DNA of 9,662 nt from Pseudomonadota bacterium (lineage in GTDB: Bacteria > Pseudomonadota > Alphaproteobacteria > UBA8366 > JADFVY01). The stretch is from contig JADFVY010000291.1 in the NCBI GenBank assembly GCA_015222795.1, positions 1 to 9,662 on the forward strand, given 5' to 3'. The notes below the pieces were generated by a model. That model was not told the origin of the DNA, made no database searches, and saw only the letters and a program-made list of their open reading frames with translations. Shown piece after piece: positions 1 through 7,038 of this stretch; positions within the stretch are counted from its first letter, which is position 1, and each line of letters opens with the position of its first letter. Both the position numbers and the translations under genes were made by a program.

Positions 1-753
1 CGCGAGGAAATCAAGGCCCGCGTGGGAAAAGTGGCGGAGATGCTGCGGCTGTCGCCGATGCTGGACCGCCGGCCGTCGGAGCTTTCCGGCGGTCAGCAGC
101 AGCGCACGGCGCTGGCGCGCGCGCTGGTCAAGGACGCCGACGTGGTATTGCTCGACGAGCCGTTGGCGAACCTGGATTACAAACTGCGCGAGGAACTGCG
201 CGACGAACTGCCGAAACTGTTCCGCGACCGCGGCTGTACCGTGGTCTACGCCACCAGCGAACCGACCGAGGCCCTGCTGCTGGGCGGTCATACCGCGACC
301 CTGCATGAGGGTCGCGTCACGCAGTTCGGCGAGACCGCGACGGTCTATCGCCAACCGCTGGATCTTGTCTCGGCAATGGTATTTTCCGACCCACCGATCA
401 ACAGCGCGCCGGTAACCAAACAGGGCGACAGGTTCGTTCTGAACGACCGGGTAAGCTGGTTAGCGGGGGAAGGTCAGCGGAGCCTGAAGGACGGTCCCTA
501 TATCGTGGCTATCCGCCCCCACCACATAACCCCGGTTGATCATGGGACCGGCGCGGTACGGATCGACGGCAAGGTTCTGGTGACCGAACTCAGCGGTTCG
601 GAAAGCGTTGTCCATTTCGAAGTCGATGACAGAACCTGGATATCGCAATCCCATGGCATCCATGCCTTCAAAGTCGGCGACGGTGCAGCCTTCTATGTGG
701 ATACGAGCCGATGCATGTATTTCGACCGGGACAGCGAGAGGCTGGCGGCCTGA
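1..753 (+). CDS. glpS: Glycerol-type ABC transporter ATPase, GlpS-like (C-terminal part)
   Basis: This is the C-terminal 250 residues of a carbohydrate-type ABC ATPase. The frame is open from base 1, so the start and the Walker A motif lie outside the window. Seen in order: the signature LSGGQQQR (bases 82-105), a Walker B with D-loop VVLLDEPLANLD (bases 145-180), and the stretch VVYATSEPTEA (bases 241-273). In that last stretch the usual switch histidine is replaced by serine (codon 256-258). A C-terminal regulatory domain of the TOBE type fills roughly bases 350-750. The stop overlaps the next ATPase start by one base (TGATG), so the two are probably translationally coupled. The order ATPase, ATPase, permease, permease, DUF2160 matches the rhizobial glycerol transporter GlpSTPQU. 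The glycerol substrate is inferred from that order; no glpD or glpK is in view. Another polyol or sugar remains possible. Confidence 0.85.
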   Translation, partial: REEIKARVGKVAEMLRLSPMLDRRPSELSGGQQQRTALARALVKDADVVLLDEPLANLDYKLREELRDELPKLFRDRGCTVVYATSEPTEALLLGGHTATLHEGRVTQFGETATVYRQPLDLVSAMVFSDPPINSAPVTKQGDRFVLNDRVSWLAGEGQRSLKDGPYIVAIRPHHITPVDHGTGAVRIDGKVLVTELSGSESVVHFEVDDRTWISQSHGIHAFKVGDGAAFYVDTSRCMYFDRDSERLAA

Positions 754-1820
754 TGTCGAAAATCACCCTGACGGATATGCGCCACAGCTACCTCGCCGAC
801 CCGAAGACCGACGACGACTGGGCGATCAAGAAAATGAGCGTCGACTGGTCGGACGGCGGCGCCTATGCGCTGCTGGGGCCGTCGGGCTGTGGCAAGACGA
901 CCCTGCTGAACATCATATCCGGCCTGCTGGTCCCGACCGAGGGCTCGGTATGGTTCGGTGATGATGAGGTAACGCATTTGCCGCCCGACAAGCGGAATAT
1001 CGCGCAGGTATTCCAGTTCCCGGTCGTCTACGACACCATGACCGTATACGACAATCTGGCCTTCCCCTTGCGCAACAGAGGTATTGCCGAGGGCGATGTG
1101 GACCGGCGAGTGCGCGAGATCGCGGAAATGCTGGAGCTGGACAGCACGCTCACCAAGCGGGCCTCGGGCCTTACCGCCGACGGCAAGCAGAAGATATCGT
1201 TGGGCCGAGGCCTGGTGCGCGACGACGTCAGCGCGATCCTGTTCGACGAGCCGCTGACCGTAATCGATCCGCATCTGAAATGGGTGTTGCGCTCGAAGCT
1301 GAAGGAACTGCACCAGCGCGTCGGCACGACCATGATTTACGTCACCCACGACCAGACCGAGGCCCTGACCTTCGCCGACCAGGTAGTGGTCATGCATGAG
1401 GGGACGGTCGTTCAGATCGGCACGCCAGTCGAGCTGTTCGAGCGTCCGCGCCATACCTTCGTCGGCCATTTCATCGGCTCGCCGGGGATGAACGTGCTGC
1501 CCTGCGGGCTGGAAGGCGGCGCGCCGGTGTTTGGCGGCCATACCGTGCCGACCGATCACCCGGTCGCCCATAAACCCAACGGTGAAAGACTGGAAATCGG
1601 CGTCCGGCCGGAATTCGTGACTTTCGCGCCAGAGGGCATCCCGGTCGATATCGTCAGGGTCAGCGACGCCGGGCGCTTCAGCATCGTCGATGCCCGCCAC
1701 GGCGATCATCTGATCAAGCTGCTGGCGCCGGAGGGCGAGGAACTGCCGTCCGAGAACATCCACATTCGTTTCGACCCCGGCCATACGCAGGTTTATGCGG
1801 ATGGCTGGATGGTGAGTTGA
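753..1820 (+). CDS. glpT: Glycerol-type ABC transporter ATPase, GlpT-like
   Basis: Second ATPase of the importer, 355 residues, cytoplasmic and expected to pair with the preceding ATPase beneath the two permeases. Visible motifs: Walker A GPSGCGKTT (residues 42-50), Q-loop near Q88 (VFQFPVVYD), Walker B AILFDEP (161-167), switch histidine H199 in YVTHDQTEAL, and a TOBE-like C-terminal domain from about residue 240. The signature is degenerate: where LSGGQ is expected the protein reads SGLTADGKQ (138-146). The ATG at 753 was chosen because it overlaps the upstream stop in TGATG, a purine-rich GAGAGG lies about 11 bases upstream, and the Walker A spacing from this start is normal. An in-frame ATG at 711 is possible but would lie inside the upstream gene. 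Function as an importer ATPase is firm; glycerol specificity is inferred from gene order. Confidence 0.88.
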   Translation: MSKITLTDMRHSYLADPKTDDDWAIKKMSVDWSDGGAYALLGPSGCGKTTLLNIISGLLVPTEGSVWFGDDEVTHLPPDKRNIAQVFQFPVVYDTMTVYDNLAFPLRNRGIAEGDVDRRVREIAEMLELDSTLTKRASGLTADGKQKISLGRGLVRDDVSAILFDEPLTVIDPHLKWVLRSKLKELHQRVGTTMIYVTHDQTEALTFADQVVVMHEGTVVQIGTPVELFERPRHTFVGHFIGSPGMNVLPCGLEGGAPVFGGHTVPTDHPVAHKPNGERLEIGVRPEFVTFAPEGIPVDIVRVSDAGRFSIVDARHGDHLIKLLAPEGEELPSENIHIRFDPGHTQVYADGWMVS

Positions 1821-1829
1821 GGAACGACG

Positions 1830-2695
1830 ATGGCTGCAAAAACACATAACTCCAAGGCCTGGCTGTTCGTTCTGCCGGTGGTCATTCTGGTCGCCTTCAA
1901 CGCGCTGATCCCGCTGATGACGGTGGTCAATTACTCGGTCCAGGAAACCTTCGGCAACAATGTCTTCTTCTGGGAGGGCGTCGGCTGGTTCGAGCAGGTG
2001 CTGCATTCCGAGCGATTCCATGCTTCCCTGATGCGCCAGCTTACCTTCACCGGCATTATCCTGGCGATCGAGGTGCCGCTGGGCGTCGCAATCGCGCTGA
2101 CAATGCCCAAGAAAGGCCCCTGGGTATCGGTTTGCCTGGTGTTCATGGCGATGCCGCTGCTGATTCCCTGGAATGTCGTCGGCGCCATGTGGAACATCTT
2201 CGCCCTGCCCGAAATCGGCCTGTTGGGGCGCATGATCAACGGCATGGGGATCGACTACAATTTCACCCAGCAACCCGGTTCAGCCTGGTTCACCACCATC
2301 CTGATGGATGTCTGGCACTGGACGTCGCTGGTCGTCCTGCTGGCCTATGCGGGCCTGCGCTCGATCCCTGACGCCTATTACCAGGCGGCGAAGATAGACG
2401 GCGCCAGCGGCTGGGCGGTGTTCCGCTATATCCAGTTGCCCAAGATGAAGCGCGTGCTGACCATCGCCATCCTGCTGCGCTTCATGGACAGTTTCATGAT
2501 CTATACCGAGCCCTTCGTGCTGACCGGCGGCGGGCCTGGCAATACCACGACCTTCCTGTCGATCGATCTGGTGAAGATCGCGCTGGGCCAGTTCGACCTC
2601 GGCCCGGCGGCGGCGATGTCGCTGATCTACTTCCTGATCGTGCTGTTGCTGAGCTGGATTTTCTACACCCTGATGATGCGCAACGAGGACCAGTG

Positions 2696-2696
<1 letters not shown>
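1830..2696 (+). CDS. glpP: ABC transporter permease, GlpP-like
   Basis: Inner-membrane permease of 288 residues from the carbohydrate importer (MalF/UgpA-type) superfamily. Hydrophobic segments that look membrane-spanning lie near residues 11-33, 71-92, 100-124, 155-176, 209-230 and 264-284. The EAA loop that docks onto the ATPase is visible at about 183-204 (YYQAAKIDGASG, ending in QLP). TGGGPGNTT at 232-240, also usual for this permease class, follows. The ATG at 1830 has GAGGA at 1819-1823 with a six-base spacer. It begins nine bases after the glpT-like stop and its own stop overlaps the next permease start. The protein should form a heterodimeric pore with the next gene product. The glycerol assignment rests on the operon order. 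Confidence 0.88.
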
Positions 2697-3496
<800 letters not shown>

Positions 3497-3510
3497 GAAG
3501 GAGCACCGGT

Positions 3511-3792
3511 ATGGGTTTATCCTGGATGGCCTGGACCTGGCCCACCGCGGCCTTCTTCATCTTCATATTGCTGGCGCTCGTCACCATGGGCGTCTGGGAA
3601 TGGCGCAGCCCCGGCGGCGACCCGCGCCGCGGCGTCCTGGGGCTGGACACGACCCGCGGCGACCGCCTGTTCATCACCCTTCTGGGCAGCGCCTTTATCT
3701 TCCTGGGCTGGCTCGGCCTTATGGGCACACCCTTGTGGGGCGCGCTGGTCATATCGGTGATTTACGGAGTCTCGGTTTTCCGATGGGTTTGA
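3511..3792 (+). CDS. glpU: DUF2160 small membrane protein, GlpU-like
   Basis: A 93-residue integral membrane protein with two or three hydrophobic segments (about residues 7-26, 50-68 and 72-90) separated by a basic, Pro/Gly-rich loop (WRSPGGDPRRG). The stretch TTRGDRLFITLLGSAFIFLG and the N-terminal MAWTWPTA are characteristic of the DUF2160 family, which accompanies glycerol-type ABC transporters and lies between the permeases and the binding protein. Its role is not established; an accessory part of the membrane complex is plausible. The start is well supported by GGAAGGAG at 3496-3503 with a seven-base spacer, 14 bases after the permease stop. It is the last recognisable transporter gene here. 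Confidence 0.85.
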   Translation: MGLSWMAWTWPTAAFFIFILLALVTMGVWEWRSPGGDPRRGVLGLDTTRGDRLFITLLGSAFIFLGWLGLMGTPLWGALVISVIYGVSVFRWV

Positions 3793-3865
3793 GCGGCCCG
3801 CGCGCATTGCATGGCGGTCCACCATCGGCGAACAAAAATCCGATGGACGTGGCTGTGCCAGGTGC

Positions 3866-3871
3866 AAGGGG
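3866..3871 (+). promoter_or_regulatory. Ribosome binding site deciding the methyltransferase start
   Basis: AAGGGG lies seven bases before the ATG at 3879. The in-frame ATG at 3843 has no comparable site. This is why the shorter methyltransferase start was chosen. Confidence 0.55.
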
Positions 3872-3878
3872 CGATCCA

Positions 3879-4688
3879 ATGACTGGAGCGGACAAGACAA
3901 AGGAATTCACGACAGCCAACCGGGCCGCATGGGAGGAAGCCGCGCCAATTCATGGCCAGCAAAATCAGGCGCGATTGATTGAAGAGTTCAGCAGACCCGG
4001 ATTTTCCTGCCTTGACCAGGTTGAGACCAACCGACTGAAAGCATTGGGCGTCGAGGGCAGGGACGTCGCGCAGATATGCTGTAACAACGGCCGGGAGCTT
4101 CTGTCGGTCAAGAACATGGGCGCGGCGCGATGCGTGGGGTTCGACGGTGCGCAAGGATTTGTGGATCAAGGCCGGGAACTGGCCAAAGCCGGCGGCCTGG
4201 ATGTCGAGTTCGTTTGCACCGATGTCTACGACATCGATGACGGTTTTGCGCGCTGCTTCGATCTGGTGACAATCACCATCGGGGTGTTGGGTTGGATGCC
4301 CGACCTGCAACGATTCTTCTCCGTCGTCGCAAAGCTGATCAAACCGGGCGGCGCGTTGTTCATTTACGAACAGCATCCAATCCTGGAAATGATCGAGCCG
4401 GCCGACGCGGACACGCCCATTGTGTGGGAGTTCTCATACTTCAACAAAAAGCCGTATGTGGAGACGGGTGGTTTAGACTATTACGGCGGCGAAAAATATG
4501 ATGCGAAACCGGCAACATCATTCTCCCATACCATGGCGGAAATCCTGATGGCGGGCATCGATAGCGGCCTTGCGGTTGAGCATATCGAGGAATTCCCGCA
4601 CCACATATCCAATACCTGGTGGAATGTGGAGAAATCCGGGATCGGTCTGCCAATGTGTTACACGCTGGTATTGCGGAAAAATATCTGA
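3879..4688 (+). CDS. Class I SAM-dependent methyltransferase
   Basis: A 269-residue cytoplasmic methyltransferase with a Rossmann-type SAM fold at about residues 55-170. The SAM-binding motif I is unusual: AQICCNNGRELLS (64-76) replaces the common DxGxGxG. This matches a known methyltransferase subfamily that carries an L-x-C-x-x-G pattern there. Other landmarks are the acidic residue after strand 2 (VGFDGA, D89), CTDVYDI (113-119), the GVLGWMPDL strand-4 region (135-143) and KPGGALFIYEQHP (155-167). The C-terminal part has SFSHTMAEIL (214-223) and HIEEFPHH (235-242), again typical of that subfamily. The substrate is unknown. The gene lies 86 bases after the DUF2160 gene on the same strand, in the place where the binding protein usually sits, so it could be co-transcribed but has no obvious transport role. 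Confidence 0.85.
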   Translation: MTGADKTKEFTTANRAAWEEAAPIHGQQNQARLIEEFSRPGFSCLDQVETNRLKALGVEGRDVAQICCNNGRELLSVKNMGAARCVGFDGAQGFVDQGRELAKAGGLDVEFVCTDVYDIDDGFARCFDLVTITIGVLGWMPDLQRFFSVVAKLIKPGGALFIYEQHPILEMIEPADADTPIVWEFSYFNKKPYVETGGLDYYGGEKYDAKPATSFSHTMAEILMAGIDSGLAVEHIEEFPHHISNTWWNVEKSGIGLPMCYTLVLRKNI

Positions 4689-4689
4689 T

Positions 4690-4703
4690 TGACCGGCCGG
4701 TCA
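4690..4703. other. 14-bp perfect palindrome at convergent gene ends
   Basis: TGACCGGCCGGTCA is a perfect 14-bp palindrome in the 12-base gap between the methyltransferase stop (4686-4688) and the converging oxidoreductase; its last three bases are that gene's stop codon. As RNA it could fold as a five-pair stem with a GGCC loop. On the minus strand a run of Ts (4676-4681) follows at some distance, so it might act as a weak terminator. The dyad could equally be a protein-binding site. Confidence 0.5.
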
Positions 4704-5660
4704 GGCGTAGCGGTGAATGATGCGCTCGCCGAAGAAGCGGGCGCCTTCCATCGGGGGCATGGGCTGGATCACCACGTAATTGACGCCGGCCTCGGCCCAC
4801 TGGTCGATGCGCTCGCAAACGGCTGCCTCGTCGCCGGTCAGGTTGGCTTGCAGCACGTCGTCCACCGTCGGCGGAACGGGGAAGCGGTGTTTACGTTCCT
4901 CGGCATACATTTCGGCCCATTGCAGCGTCTCGTCCGGGCCTTTGTCGGCCAGCCCGACGGCCGAGACCGCGACCTCGAAAGGCCTGTCCGGGCGCTTCGC
5001 GCGCATGCCTGCGACGAGGCCGGACACGATCTCCGGCGCCTTGGAATACATGAACCAGACGTCACCGTGGTCTACCATCAATTGCTGCGTCGGCTCGGAA
5101 TCGCCGGCGATCCAGATCGGCGGGTAGGGCGTTTGCACCGGTTTGGGATTGCAGTAGGCATCCTTTAGCTGAAAGTGGTCACCGGCAAAATTGAAGACCT
5201 CTTCGGTCAGCAACCCGCGCACGATATGCAGGGTTTCGTCCAGCCGGGCGATACGCACCAGCCCCTCGTCGCTCCATTGCGGGAAGCCGTATGATCTGGA
5301 TTCGGCGGCGAACCAGCCGGAGCCCGGCGCATAGATCACCCGGCCGCCGGTAATCTGGTCCAGCGTGCAGAGAATCTTGGCGGTCAGCCCGGGATGGCGG
5401 AAGGTGTTGTTCACAGAATGCCCGCCCAGCCTGACGCGCTTGGTAAGTGTGCCCAGCGCCGTCATGGCGGTCCAGAATTCCAGCACCGGGCCGGAGCGAT
5501 CCAGATGGGCGTTTTCCACATGGTCGGGGATCCAGATCGAATCATACCCCAGATCCTCGGCCATGCGCGCCATTTCCAGCGTATAATCGAAGCCCGAAGA
5601 AGTCGCCCCCATCTCCGCCTGAATATTCAGCCGCAGCCCGAATTTTATCTTTGACACCAT
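4701..5660 (-). CDS. Luciferase-like flavin-dependent oxidoreductase
   Basis: A 319-residue cytoplasmic enzyme of the luciferase-like monooxygenase (LLM) superfamily, which uses reduced FMN or F420 in a TIM-barrel fold. Family landmarks seen: MARMAEDLGYDSIWIPDHV (30-48), SGPVLEFWTAMTAL (56-69), TKRVRLGG (73-80), RHPGLTAKILCTLDQITGGR (88-107), GSGWFAAESRSYG (113-125), PPIWIAGDSEPTQQL (180-194) and a C-terminal AGVNYVVIQP (291-300). The length is normal. The start at MVSKIKF (base 5660) has a strong AGGGAGGG a short distance upstream. An in-frame start at 5738 would overlap the likely promoter and lacks a site. The substrate and the choice of FMN or F420 cannot be read from the sequence. A fragment of a second gene of this family lies at 6344-6403. 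Confidence 0.88.
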   Translation of the reverse strand: MVSKIKFGLRLNIQAEMGATSSGFDYTLEMARMAEDLGYDSIWIPDHVENAHLDRSGPVLEFWTAMTALGTLTKRVRLGGHSVNNTFRHPGLTAKILCTLDQITGGRVIYAPGSGWFAAESRSYGFPQWSDEGLVRIARLDETLHIVRGLLTEEVFNFAGDHFQLKDAYCNPKPVQTPYPPIWIAGDSEPTQQLMVDHGDVWFMYSKAPEIVSGLVAGMRAKRPDRPFEVAVSAVGLADKGPDETLQWAEMYAEERKHRFPVPPTVDDVLQANLTGDEAAVCERIDQWAEAGVNYVVIQPMPPMEGARFFGERIIHRYA

Positions 5661-5705
5661 TGCCGGCCCTCCCTTTGATTGTCCGTTCGTATCCCAACCG
5701 ACACT

Positions 5706-5734
5706 GTCATAATTCTTAACCGTTGCGTGACCAA
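5706..5734 (-). promoter_or_regulatory. Possible sigma-70-type promoter for the LLM oxidoreductase
   Basis: Read on the minus strand: TTGGTC at 5734-5729, a 17-base spacer, then TATGAC at 5711-5706. Matches to the consensus are 3/6 and 4/6. Transcription would start near 5698 and give a leader of about 38 bases before the ATG at 5660. This is a pattern match only. Confidence 0.3.
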
Positions 5735-5881
5735 TCACTCAACTGTGAAACAAGGATCGCGAAAGCCTGGATATCCCATTGTTAAGTTTGTAACAGATCG
5801 GAAATCCTCGACCTTGATAGAAATATCCATGGAAAAATGATCGCTTGATAACTATGTTCCACGGCAGGAGGATGCCGATCC

Positions 5882-6238
5882 ATGCAACGCCGTATCATCA
5901 GTGTAGCCCTGCCATTGTTTTGCGCCTTAGCGCTGTCGGGCTGCGGCTTGCCGCTACTCGCCGGAATGACCCTTGTGGAATTGAGCACAGCGGGATCTGT
6001 GATCTCCACTGCCGCGACCGGCAAGGGGCTCAGCGAGCATGCCATGGATGTCGCGACCGGGCGTGATTGCCGCATAATCGATTCCATGGTCCGCGCCGAC
6101 CGGAAGCTTTGCGAGCGCAGGAATTCGCCGGCGCTCAATAAGGACTGGAAGGGGCTCGCCAGTATCGACGGCGAACCCTACACAGCATTGCCCATCCTGG
6201 ATCCCGGTTCGGAAGCGCGCAGCGCCAAGGGAGGGTAA
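5882..6238 (+). CDS. Small lipoprotein, alphaproteobacterial family
   Basis: A 118-residue protein with a type II signal peptide: basic MQRR, a hydrophobic run to residue 18, and the lipobox LSGC with the lipidated cysteine at 21. The mature part of about 98 residues would be anchored on the periplasmic face of a membrane. After the lipobox there is a second hydrophobic stretch (about 23-45), then TGKGLSEHAMDVATGRDCRI (46-65) and a second cysteine at 77. The TGK-x(3)-(S/D)HA-x(3)-(A/V)TG-x-DC pattern recurs in small uncharacterised alphaproteobacterial lipoproteins, which is the basis for the family statement. The two remaining cysteines (63, 77) could form a disulfide. AGGAGG at 5866-5871 supports the ATG at 5882. 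It is divergent from the oxidoreductase and stands alone. No function is known. Confidence 0.75.
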   Translation: MQRRIISVALPLFCALALSGCGLPLLAGMTLVELSTAGSVISTAATGKGLSEHAMDVATGRDCRIIDSMVRADRKLCERRNSPALNKDWKGLASIDGEPYTALPILDPGSEARSAKGG

Positions 6239-6245
6239 CAGCCCT

Positions 6246-6362
6246 CTAAGCCTTCTTCTCCCAGCCCTTGTCGGTCTGCTGCCAGTAGGTGACTTCGTGG
6301 CCGGCCTCTTTCCAGGTCTTCCAGTGGCCGCGGGCGCGTCGCACCGCTTCGTTGTCGCAGCC
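6246..6362 (-). pseudogene. Duplicated 3' fragment of holC
   Basis: On the minus strand this encodes the last 38 residues of a HolC protein and ends in a TAG stop (6248-6246). It matches the true holC end at 7042-7155 at about 102 of 114 bases (roughly 89%). The last 26 residues are identical in protein, and the five base differences in those codons are all synonymous. Four amino-acid changes lie near the broken end. No HolC N-terminal coding sequence precedes it; the similarity passes directly into an oxidoreductase fragment in another frame. A 91-codon open frame runs through the region, but only this tail resembles anything, so I treat it as a remnant, not a gene. Confidence 0.85.
6249..6362. 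repeat. Direct repeat, left copy (holC 3' end)
   Basis: Left copy of a 114-base imperfect direct repeat (about 89% identical) whose right copy is at 7042-7155. Similarity ends at the stop codon. The two copies bracket about 680 bases holding the oxidoreductase fragment and the low-GC gene at 6521-7027. Confidence 0.85.
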
Positions 6363-6403
6363 AGCGCTGTCAGCGTCGTCCAGAACTCCAGCACCGGCCC
6401 GCT
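6344..6403 (-). pseudogene. Fragment of a second LLM oxidoreductase gene
   Basis: In the minus-strand frame starting at 6403 about 20 codons encode SGPVLEFWTTLTALAATTKR. This matches residues 56-75 of the oxidoreductase at 4701-5660 in 15 of 20 positions. Over its first 42 bases the DNA is about 79% identical to that gene, so it comes from a diverged relative, not a recent copy. The match stops upstream of the serine. At the other end it overlaps the holC fragment for 19 bases (6344-6362), where one sequence fits both genes in different frames. It is too short to function. Confidence 0.7.
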
Positions 6404-6520
6404 CATGCCGGGCCTCTGGATTTTTATGGACATACGTTACAGAAAAATCCTTGTATCGTGCGGTAGATCTTTGCCCTGTTAGCACAAAGAGCCAACCGCT
6501 CCGAAACTTGGAACAAGCCA

Positions 6521-7027
6521 ATGACCACGAATATCGGCACCGTATCGACTAGAATGAAACAGGCTTGGGGAGCCTTGTGCATCGCCATCTACTGCAACGA
6601 AAAAGGCATCCGTCATCCGAGCATAGATCAATTAATTCCGCAATTACTGGCGCTTCTCGTAGCCCCCTGTCTACCCCAGTGGGAGACAAATTTATGCAAG
6701 CTTGACCTGCACGGACTGGGCGAACCACTGCCGCCGGATTTGGAAACGTTACTGGTTCCTCAAACTCGTAACGAGTTTTACGAACTGATCGAAAACACGG
6801 TAGAGATAGGCATGAGCGACATGTGGGTTGCCAACACTTCACGGCCGCTCGAACACGCGTTAAAATGCGCTGAAATCTTAAAACGAAACGGTATTGACCC
6901 CCCGGCGGTCGATGCTCTGTTCCCAAGCCATGAGGATGATTTAGGTGGCGACTGGGGCCCGGAATTCAGTTCCGACGAATACGCACGCGTTAAAGTCCGC
7001 TTTAATCGAATTTTTCCTCTCTCATAA
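6521..7027 (+). CDS. Orphan acidic protein, low-GC accessory gene
   Basis: A 168-residue protein I do not recognise. It is acidic (roughly 23 Asp/Glu against 14 Lys/Arg), has no signal peptide and no clear membrane segment; the run LIPQLLALLVAP at 38-49 is hydrophobic but short. It looks cytoplasmic. The C-terminus has an acidic patch (HEDDLGGDWGPEF, about 137-149) followed by a basic one (ARVKVRF, 155-161). The gene is about 51% GC while its neighbours are clearly richer, and codon choice differs (AAA, TTA, ATT are frequent), which suggests horizontal transfer. The ATG at 6521 has only a weak GGAACAAG upstream. The 117 bases before it are AT-rich and contain a weak promoter-like pair (TGGACA 6427-6432, TTGTAT 6451-6456). 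Such small acidic orphans are often immunity or antitoxin proteins, but nothing here proves that. Confidence 0.6.
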   Translation: MTTNIGTVSTRMKQAWGALCIAIYCNEKGIRHPSIDQLIPQLLALLVAPCLPQWETNLCKLDLHGLGEPLPPDLETLLVPQTRNEFYELIENTVEIGMSDMWVANTSRPLEHALKCAEILKRNGIDPPAVDALFPSHEDDLGGDWGPEFSSDEYARVKVRFNRIFPLS

Positions 7028-7038
7028 CCTGAACGTCA

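Noticed and set aside
693..2273. A 526-codon open frame on the minus strand across the transporter genes
   Set aside because: It is antisense to the glpT- and glpP-like genes, whose motifs are unmistakable. Its protein is rich in His, Gln, Arg and Asp, as expected for the reverse frame of GC-rich coding DNA.
5789..5860. Promoter for the lipoprotein gene
   Set aside because: Several TTG-type and AT-rich hexamers occur (TTGATA at 5814-5819), but none has a good partner at 16-18 bases.
5954..6433. A 159-codon minus frame joining the oxidoreductase fragment to sequence antisense to the lipoprotein gene
   Set aside because: Only about 20 codons resemble an oxidoreductase. The rest is an out-of-frame reading of the holC tail and the antisense of the lipoprotein gene.
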